Shown piece by piece: positions 7,536 to 13,191 of a stretch of 13,191 nt of DNA. How positions within the stretch are numbered: position 1 is the first letter of the stretch; each line of letters starts with the position of its first letter. The stretch lies in the NCBI GenBank assembly GCA_002284615.2, contig MU069676.1:8950-22140 (forward strand). Direction: 5' to 3'. The notes under the pieces were generated by a model. It was not told the origin of the DNA. It ran no database searches and saw only the letters and a program-made list of their open reading frames with translations. Source of the DNA: Dunaliella salina. Lineage: Eukaryota > Chlorophyta > Chlorophyceae > Chlamydomonadales > Dunaliellaceae. The translations under genes were made by a program, and so were the position numbers.

Positions 7536-7993
7536 CTACTTTCCCTCATTGTTCCAAATGGCAATAAGCTGCATGTGCCCCATATTTTTTTGGGTTGAGC
7601 AAGAGGAAGAAGGTACGTCTGGGGTTGTTGGAATGTCAAACAAGGACTGTGGCATGGTCAGGTAGCAAGTAAACCAGCACATGTATCCTTTCTTGGTCCA
7701 TTCCATCTGGCCGGAGAGGAGCATGAAGGCAACAGTCGGAGAAGCCTTGCTAGCGATTGAAGGCAGGGCATGCACAACAAGGTAGTAGATGAGTTCGTCA
7801 TCAAGGGCAGGGTGGCAAAAGGAGAAACCTGCGAATTTGGTTCCAAACATATCAGCGATGGCCTTAAGAACTCTGTCTCGATAAAAGGGCTCCAGGATGC
7901 TCTGAAGTGGGTGTCATAGTCAAGGAGGCTCGCAAGTTTTTCCTTGGATAACCAGCGCATGAGGGCTCTAAGGATGTGAACTGGTGCGCGCAA
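7536..7993 (-). pseudogene. Retroelement segment, possibly degenerate methyltransferase-like
   Basis: Two overlapping minus-strand frames carry one protein broken by a frameshift near 7850: APVHILRALMRWLSKEKLAS and DTHFRASWSPFIE, then IADMFGTKFAGFSFCHPALD, DELIYYLVVHALPSIASK and SPTVAFMLLSGQMEWTKKGY, ending with IAIWNNEGK. The spacing of a proline-bearing first loop, an alternating hydrophobic strand (TVAFMLL) and an acidic stretch before it reminds me of regions in green-algal retroelements that resemble phage-type N6-adenine methyltransferases. That is recall, not a search. The diagnostic catalytic NPPF/Y-type motif is not seen, so any such domain would be inactive or very diverged. That it belongs to the RNase H element is inferred from strand and position. 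Confidence 0.35.
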
Positions 7994-8046
7994 AAAAATT
8001 GCATTTCTTCATTTTTTGAGTGCCCTTTTCAAGGTGTGAAGTGTAC

Positions 8047-8628
8047 CTATGTAGATGGCCCATAATTTTTGTTGCCGTTTTGGACAGGGGGGCAAATGGC
8101 GGCGTGGAGACCAGCTTGTCTGGCCGCATTGTATGCTTGAAGCAGGATTTGTAGAAGGTGAAGGGTGGCAATCCCTGCGCATTTTCCTTTGGTGTCATAA
8201 ATACATGCAGCTTGAGTGTTTATTGCCAGATGAATGTTTGGTTGTTCATCAGTATCTTTTGTTGGATCATCCAAATGATTTGGATCCCAGTACCATGAGA
8301 TCAACATTTTGTAGCCAAATTCCACACCAATCTGTTGGTATGACGTCTGTCTGGGGATTAGTGGGTTCAAGGTCAAAGTTGTGACCCAGCTGCAGTGGCT
8401 GTTTGGAGATTGAAAGCAAGGCTGTCCGTATGAGATGCACAGACCTGTGGACATGCTCTTAGAAATCTGGATGTTCAAGGAGCATAGAAGTCGGTTCCCA
8501 AGTGGGAGCCAGGTGACTTTGACCATTTCTGTTGTCCTGGTCCGTCTTTTGTGAGAATTTGTAGGCAAGCGCACGACCAAGTCAACCAAACAAAGAAAAT
8601 TATTTATAACACCTTTTTTTAATGCCAA
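8047..8628 (-). pseudogene. Unrecognised open segment upstream in the minus-strand retroelement
   Basis: A 193-codon minus-strand frame with no stop, which is long for this AT-moderate DNA. It shows mixed, protein-like composition, for example SWVTTLTLNPLIPRQTSYQQ, FGYKMLISWYWDPNHLDD and CAGIATLHLLQILLQAYNAA. I recognise no catalytic motif and assign no function. It precedes the possible methyltransferase-like segment by about 50 codons of broken frame (MKKCNFFARTSSHP, near 8000), which suggests one original ORF. No convincing start codon context is visible. Confidence 0.4.
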
Positions 8629-8639
8629 ATTTACTTCTG

Positions 8640-9538
8640 ATACTATTTATCCGACCCATTCACATCACGCTTTGCGCACCGCCACACGGTGGACCACCAG
8701 AACTAGCAATGTGAGGCAACCCCATGAACTATATGCAAACGAACGCCATGTACACCTGATAGAAATACTGTGAAGACACAAGGCCAGAGCATCAGTTGAA
8801 CACGGCTGTCGGGCTATCGAAAACAACAAGAGTATTTCCCACAACCAGGTTCTAGAGCCAGTTGCTTCTAGTAACCCTAAAGATCCCCATTAGGCTGTCC
8901 TAATTCAAAACTTTTAGAGGAGGGGACTCACGGCTCTCTATGAGCGAATGTGTCTCCATTTTCCTCAATTGATGAAGAGAGAGTTTTTTTGCCTATGCAG
9001 TTTTTCTTTTCCTTTATCTTCTATTTTTGAGCGCACCCAGAAAATGGATGAGCTCTTCAAGGAGTAGCCAGGCTGCACCCTGAATGCATGGACCATGTTG
9101 CTGCACCTTGGGACGAGCAGGAATTGTGGGTGGTGTCGTTGAGACGGCTGTGGTGCAGAATATGATCTGGTAGGAGCTCAATGCGGCGTTGCAGTGCAGG
9201 CACTGCAATGGTGCTGAACATAAGTCAGTTGGTGGGCTGTAGATGCGCCTAAAATATATAGGGTTCCTAGGCCAAGAGCCTCTTGGTATGCCCTTTACCT
9301 GCTTATGTGACAAACATGGAGCTGGACATAATTTCCCTGGTAGTGCTTTCAAAGCTTCCTAGATGAATACACTGTGGGACATAATGCTTTCTTGGTGCCC
9401 TTCACAGTATTATACTGCTATTCATATACGGTGCATCAGTATCTCCTGTTGTGAACTCATCCATGACTTTGCATGCGTGTTTTTTTTTAAACTGCTTGTT
9501 TGAAGACTACTTTGATTTGGTGTACTGTGAACTGTGTT
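8640..9538. other. Non-coding stretch, no clear gene
   Basis: About 900 bases without a recognisable gene. A 112-codon minus-strand frame (9352-9014, rich in C, P and L) shows no motif and could be chance. A T-rich segment at 8979-9010 resembles 10945-10975. I see no tRNA or rRNA. Confidence 0.5.
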
Positions 9539-9611
9539 CTTCATCCCTGAGCTTATGGATTTTTCCAGCATACTGAGCAGCCAAACTATCTGGCTACGTT
9601 CCCTTGTAAAC
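9539..9611. repeat. Direct repeat D, copy 1
   Basis: This stretch aligns with 9938-10018, sharing CTTCATC-CTGAGCTTATGGATTT, GAGCAGCC-AACT-TCTGGCT and TTCCCTTGTAAAC, with a short insertion in the second copy. Similarity may extend upstream at lower level (a GTGCC-TTC...CACAGT block before each copy). The shared end contains TGTAA. Confidence 0.8.
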
Positions 9612-9718
9612 AATTTGTACACCTTTAGAGCTGTGTACACCATTGTGTCTATTCCCCTACTTGCAATTGAATGCTGCATGAACCTCGAAATCAATCTGTA
9701 CATTACATTATTTTTAAT

Positions 9719-9750
9719 TGTAGCCTAGCAGTTTAACTGTAGCCTAGCAG
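9719..9750. repeat. 13-bp direct repeat
   Basis: TGTAGCCTAGCAG occurs at 9719-9731 and again at 9738-9750, separated by TTTAAC. The arrangement fits a small tandem duplication or a target duplication around a lost insert. Confidence 0.85.
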
Positions 9751-9937
9751 AAAGCACGTCATCTTTCTTTGCCCTTGCAACTTCCTGTGTTGTCTTAGAA
9801 GAAAGTATGCACATCTTTTTAGTGCCTTTCCTGCTCACAGTGTAGTGTCAGATGATACAGGATCTTTTTTTTTTTTTTCTGATGCCTGCTCTCTGGATGT
9901 AGCTCATTTTTTAAAACCAAGATACTCAGACTTATCG

Positions 9938-10018
9938 CTTCATCTCTGAGCTTATGGATTTCTTTCACCACACCGAGCAGCCGAACTTTCTGGCTGAAGG
10001 TTATGTTCCCTTGTAAAC
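9938..10018. repeat. Direct repeat D, copy 2
   Basis: Second copy of the repeat at 9539-9611, about 400 bp downstream on the same strand. It carries an extra GAAGGTT-type insertion before TGTTCCC and again ends in CTTGTAAAC. A 14-T run at 9865-9878 lies upstream of it. Confidence 0.8.
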
Positions 10019-10067
10019 CTTGAAGCCTAGCCGTTTGCATTGTGACTGATGGCATATACACCCTTGT

Positions 10068-10316
10068 AACCCTAAGAGGATTATGGCCAAAATCCTACAC
10101 AACACCAACAACTGGGTCTCTTCACTCCAAATTTTTGCAACGATATTTTTGATTTTAAAGATTTTACGTCACAACAAATTTGTTGATTTAAATCGCCTCA
10201 TTTTGTGCAATGGATGGCCTGACATGGAGTTTTGGTGGTGAGAACAGGGCTCCCGCCGTTACAAATTAGGCAAGCGCCCCGTGACTGCCAGTTATAAAAT
10301 CCTCAGTGCTACAGAG
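10068..10316. repeat. Interspersed repeat R, copy 3 (partial)
   Basis: Aligns with about 4088-4330 of copy 1: CACCAAC-ACTGGGTCTNTTCACTCC, TTTTTGCAANGATATTT, then TGNNGTGGATGG / GTGGGTGG, ACATGGAGTTTNGGTGGTGA and GTGACTG/GTGAGTAG. It lacks the 5' half, including the conserved palindrome. Its right edge meets the tRNA-like segment at about 10310. Confidence 0.65.
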
Positions 10317-10490
10317 GAGCCCAAGGTTTAAAACTGCGTATTCGGAGGTTGGGGGTTTGATTTCACTGAGATGCCCGCTTGGGGCATATCCAACGATGTG
10401 TGTTTAGAGAAGTAAATTGAGAGATGCAAAGCTACGGCGTGTAGCTGGCTGGCTGGCAAGGCTGACGGCAAGGCTGATGGCAAGGCTTTT
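10310..10490 (+). repeat. tRNA-derived SINE-like segment (candidate)
   Basis: GAGCCCAAGGT (10317-10327) resembles a polymerase III A box, followed by TTAAAACTGCGTATTCGGAG. GGTTTGATTTC (10354-10364) is two changes from the B-box consensus GGTTCGANNCC. The spacing of about 37 bases between box starts is somewhat short for a tRNA. A perfect 6-bp hairpin, ATGCCC-GCTTG-GGGCAT, follows at 10371-10387. This looks like a tRNA-related SINE head, but the 3' end and target duplication are not visible, and a chance match is possible. Confidence 0.35.
10455..10487. repeat. 12-bp tandem repeat (2.75 units)
   Basis: GGCAAGGCTGAC, GGCAAGGCTGAT and GGCAAGGCT run head to tail. They follow a GGCTGGCT duplication at 10447-10454. 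Confidence 0.9.
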
Positions 10491-10607
10491 GTTAAGCTTG
10501 TAAGGCGTGATTTGCTAGAGTTGGCATGACTCTTTCCCAAGTTTGGCTGAGCCACTGGGGCTTATGCAATTCTGGGGATGCTGTATGCAAGCTACTCAAC
10601 TAGCGAC

Positions 10608-10623
10608 GCTGCTGCTGCTGCTG
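10608..10623. repeat. (GCT)5 trinucleotide repeat
   Basis: Five GCT units plus G in non-coding sequence. Confidence 0.9.
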
Positions 10624-11029
10624 CCTACTCCAAGGGCTTGAAGGCTCTTAGCCTTGCATAGGCATTATCTGCAGGGCTACTATTAATTTACAAGTCGATA
10701 CACGAGCCAAGACAATAAAGGTGTTACTACGAGTTCAGGAGTTCTCTAAACACAGCCCCAGCTGTGTGAAATGCAAAGGTCAATCACAACGGCAAACCAA
10801 CTCAACCAACTTGCAGCAGATTCTCGTTGCTGCACACTCTGGGTGTGACATGTAGTACTTTGATCGTACACTTACCTTCAAAACTTCCAGCTATGGGGCA
10901 TACACGCAAAGAACGTGCAAAAAACAGATAAACCTCAGTAGGGGGAGAGTTTTTCTGCCCACGTAGTTTTCCTCTCTTCTCTCCTTTAGACCTCAGCTGA
11001 CCCCTTCTGGAAAAGTTCAGTATTTTTGC

Positions 11030-11665
11030 AGAGCTGGACAACTCCCCCACGCCGCTAGACATGCTCTTTCCCGGCTTTCATTCTCAAATCTAAACATGCC
11101 AACCATTACTGTTCCATAAAATGTAATGTTCACCAAAAAAATGGAAAAAATCGGAAGATCCCAGATCGCTCTCCTGGCCTCAGATCACCCAAAAAAGGCC
11201 AACAGCTCCACCCTCTGAGACTAAATTTCACTCCCATAAATTTCATTTCTATACCTCTCACACACGATGCTGACATCCTGCATATTTAAATAAGGGAAAA
11301 AAGAGGTCAAGAATTGACCTTTTTGGCACACTTGTGCTTGGTTTTTCTCCAAGGTAAATGGCTTAAATTTAGTAACTAACCAACCAACAAGTCTTTTCAC
11401 TCCATTTTCTTTGCAATGATATTCTATTGGCACAAGGACTCCAAATCACTTAAAATCACCCAATTTGGTGCAGTGGGTGGGAATGGAGGTCGGGTGGTCA
11501 ATAAGTAGGCCTAGGGTTCACGCCGCGGCTGATTAGGCTTAATCCCCCAATCTTGAAAGTTTAACTCTAGTGCAACAGACAGGCTAAATTTTGAACCCAA
11601 GTGTCCAAGGCCAGGGGTCACTTATGCTGGGAGCATGTTATAAAAACCTTTTTTTGGAGGGGAAG
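11030..11665. repeat. Interspersed repeat R, copy 2
   Basis: Second long copy of R, aligned by eye with 3772-4415 over nearly its whole length. It keeps the palindrome AGGTCAA-GAA-TTGACCT (11304-11320), CTCTCCTGGCCTCAGATCACCC, GACCTTTTTGGCAC, TCTTTTCACTCCATTTTCTT and AATCACCCAATTTGGTGCAG. The right part, after about 11500, is more diverged but still shows CCAAG-GCCA-CA-CATG and the CCTTTTTTTGG block near 11650. No gypsy coding sequence is seen beside this copy, so R can exist apart from the Ty3 polyprotein. Confidence 0.8.
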
Positions 11666-11731
11666 TTGTCCTACTCTGATACTTTTGCTTTCACTAGCGC
11701 ATTGTTCAAGTGGGGAGGAAGCTAGAAGGAA

Positions 11732-11732
<1 letters not shown>

Positions 11733-11810
<78 letters not shown>

Positions 11811-11818
11811 ATATATAT
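11733..11818. repeat. (CA)38 microsatellite followed by (AT)5
   Basis: An uninterrupted run of 38 CA units (11733-11808) passes directly into five AT units (11809-11818). Reading frames through it give long Thr-His or Val-Cys runs and are artefacts. It lies about 70 bases after the end of R copy 2. Confidence 0.97.
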
Positions 11819-12272
11819 ACATGATTCCTTGCCTTCTGACTTCCGCCCCCTTTGTCCCAACCTCTTTAAACGACACCTTACTTACCTGCCTTTCACCATG
11901 TGCAATTTCCAAGTATGCCCTCCTTCAAGATTGGTAACAACAGTAAGCTTAGTAGTGTTCTGCATTCTGAACTTCACCTTGTACACAAACAGGCTAGCTG
12001 TATCTCATCTTGACTGGGAACCCTCCTTGTCATCACCTTGTCTTACCAACCATGTCTTGGATATGCTGTTGGCTGCTGAGGACCAGTTGCAGGCTGGAGA
12101 AGACCTGGCCTAACAACATGAGAGATCTATTGGACCGCCTGAAGTCCACCCTCCGAAGTCTGTTACAGTTGTTACATTCTCCTGTGCTTCCACTAAAATG
12201 AGCAAAAAGGAGTGCAGGAGAGCAAAGTTCATTTTCAGACCCGTGCCTTGCAACAAAAGTGCCAGATATTGA
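11819..12272 (+). pseudogene. Possible decayed coding segment (unrecognised)
   Basis: One plus-strand frame stays open from after the microsatellite to TAA at 12111-12113, then through to TGA at 12270-12272. It includes LDMLLAAEDQLQAGEDLA, then after the stop QHERSIGPPEVHPPKSVTVV and TKMSKKECRRAKFIFRPVP. The acidic helix-like start and basic end look protein-like, and a single Q-to-stop change would explain the TAA. I recognise no family; chance is a real alternative. Confidence 0.25.
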
Positions 12273-13191
12273 CAGCATTACAGTAATTGTGTGAATATAA
12301 AAATCTTTGCAATCTAGGCATGCCTGAACAGGAAAGTCATGAATGGCATCCCCAATTTGGCACTCGCTGTTTAACAGTGCTATGTAACATTACAAATGCT
12401 GACAAGTGCTTCTCGTGGTGAAAAACAAAAATGCTACTAGAAAAAACGGCTTGCCAACAATTGATCACAGGCTAAACTTAATGCGCCTTTAATGTGTTTC
12501 TGGAGTCTAAGCCGCGGGCATGAGCAGCAAAAGCAAGACCTGGCTCCTACAAATCCTACTAAATTTTCCTTGGCTGATCCGACAACAAGAGGGGGGCGCA
12601 GGAGCACCTCACACTTGCGCAACCATACAGATGATGCAAGCGGCGGGTCCATGATGCATGCATAGAAAAGAGAACATGCAAAGACAGCAAGGCCACTCCC
12701 TCCTTTAATCAAGGGGTGGTCCCGTGTTGCAATGTTGCCACATTCTTTTGAGGACAGCAGAAATAAATGAAAAAAGCATAAGAAGGCAAAGCTGCCATAC
12801 ACAACAGATCAATCACACAGCAGACGAAGCAGGGAGGGGTGAGGAAGGCCACAACAGCAAGGACACCACTCAGGTTACAGCACCGAGGAAAGGCTTGCCT
12901 TTTACCCAGTTTAGACTTTTCACTTTTACTTAAAAGGCTTGCATGTCATGTGCGACTTGAGTTACCATGAATATGAACGAATAAAGAGATGCATAAAACC
13001 AGAACACCATGAACATCGCTGAAACTTCCAGTGAGAGGCGTGCTTCTTTTCTTTTTGGGAGGTTTGGATGCTCCCAGCTTTCCTTCACACAACCACTGAC
13101 TAGTCGCCACCCAAACAAAATGTGACCAACAAACTGCAAGCGGGGGAGGCAGCCATTACTGCCCAAATGCCAACAGCAAGTGCAACACAGA
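12273..13191. other. Non-coding stretch, nothing recognised
   Basis: About 900 bases with scattered short frames in all directions (the longest is 121 codons on the minus strand, 12802-12437) and no motifs. I see no repeat shared with the rest of the window, no RNA gene, and no element ends. Confidence 0.5.

Larger units (their letters stand above)
6519..8628 (-). mobile_element. Second retroelement: unknown N-terminal region, RNase H and conserved C-terminus, decayed
   Basis: On the minus strand from 8628 down to about 6519 there is a chain of related-looking coding pieces in changing frames: an unrecognised segment (8628-8047), a segment that may be methyltransferase-like (about 7993-7536), an RNase HI domain (7384 to about 6880) and a C-terminal region ending in VTLKEQVNVLKYQ near 6545. 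I treat them as one element because they share strand and order and are consecutive. Segments could also come from two elements. No RT is seen between them. Confidence 0.6.

Noticed and set aside
9014..9352. 112-codon minus-strand frame
   Set aside because: No motif, unusual Cys/Pro/Leu mix, no supporting neighbour; noted only under the non-coding stretch.
10608..10623. (GCT)5 as a coding poly-Ala, poly-Leu or poly-Ser tract
   Set aside because: No open frame of any length around it.
11601..12113. 170-codon frame including the (CA) run as a Thr-His repeat protein
   Set aside because: The first half is only the microsatellite translated; no start context or family supports it.
12437..12802. 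121-codon minus-strand frame rich in Phe, Cys and Leu
   Set aside because: Looks membrane-like but has no signature, and similar-length frames arise by chance here.
1..13191. CRISPR array, bacterial operon, rRNA or canonical tRNA genes
   Set aside because: No regularly spaced repeats and no ribosome-binding-site-led ORFs; only a degraded tRNA-like segment was seen at 10310-10490.

Overview
This window is eukaryotic non-coding DNA filled with decayed transposable elements. I find no intact gene and no convincing host gene. Every recognisable protein segment belongs to a retrotransposon, and every one is broken by frameshifts, stops, deletions or loss of a catalytic residue. The RNase H, RT and C-terminal segments on the minus strand remind me of non-LTR elements common in chlorophyte (volvocine-type) green algae. 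Copies of TGTAA, the usual green-algal poly(A) signal, sit in plausible places. A green alga is therefore my best guess, but this rests on recall and the sequence does not prove it.

Layout. 1-31 is a (TTTC)n microsatellite. 32 to about 4850 on the plus strand is the 3' two-thirds of a Ty3/gypsy chromovirus: protease remnant, reverse transcriptase, RNase H, integrase, GPY/F module, chromodomain and a Pro/Ser-rich tail. A polypurine tract (4619-4628) and a candidate 3' LTR (4629 to about 4850) follow. Between the coding end (3673) and the polypurine tract lies an unusual repeat, R (about 3772-4415). 5092 to about 6530 on the minus strand is the 3' part of a LINE: RT whose YADD-type core is deleted, a CCHC finger, and a short hexamer tail. 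About 6519-8628 on the minus strand is a second, different retroelement with an RNase H domain, a conserved C-terminal region and, upstream, a segment that may be a degenerate methyltransferase-like domain. The two minus-strand elements meet at about 6500-6540 in an order (RNase H before RT) that implies nesting or recombination.

8640-13191 has no recognisable genes. It holds two more copies of R (about 10068-10316 and 11030-11665), a tRNA-like SINE candidate at about 10310-10490, a roughly 75-bp direct repeat (9539-9611 and 9938-10018), small tandem repeats, a (CA)38 microsatellite (11733-11808), and one possible decayed coding segment ending at 12272.

Nothing here works together as a pathway. 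The most interesting items are the diverged R family with its conserved palindrome, the SINE-like segment beside one R copy, and the possible methyltransferase-like retroelement region.
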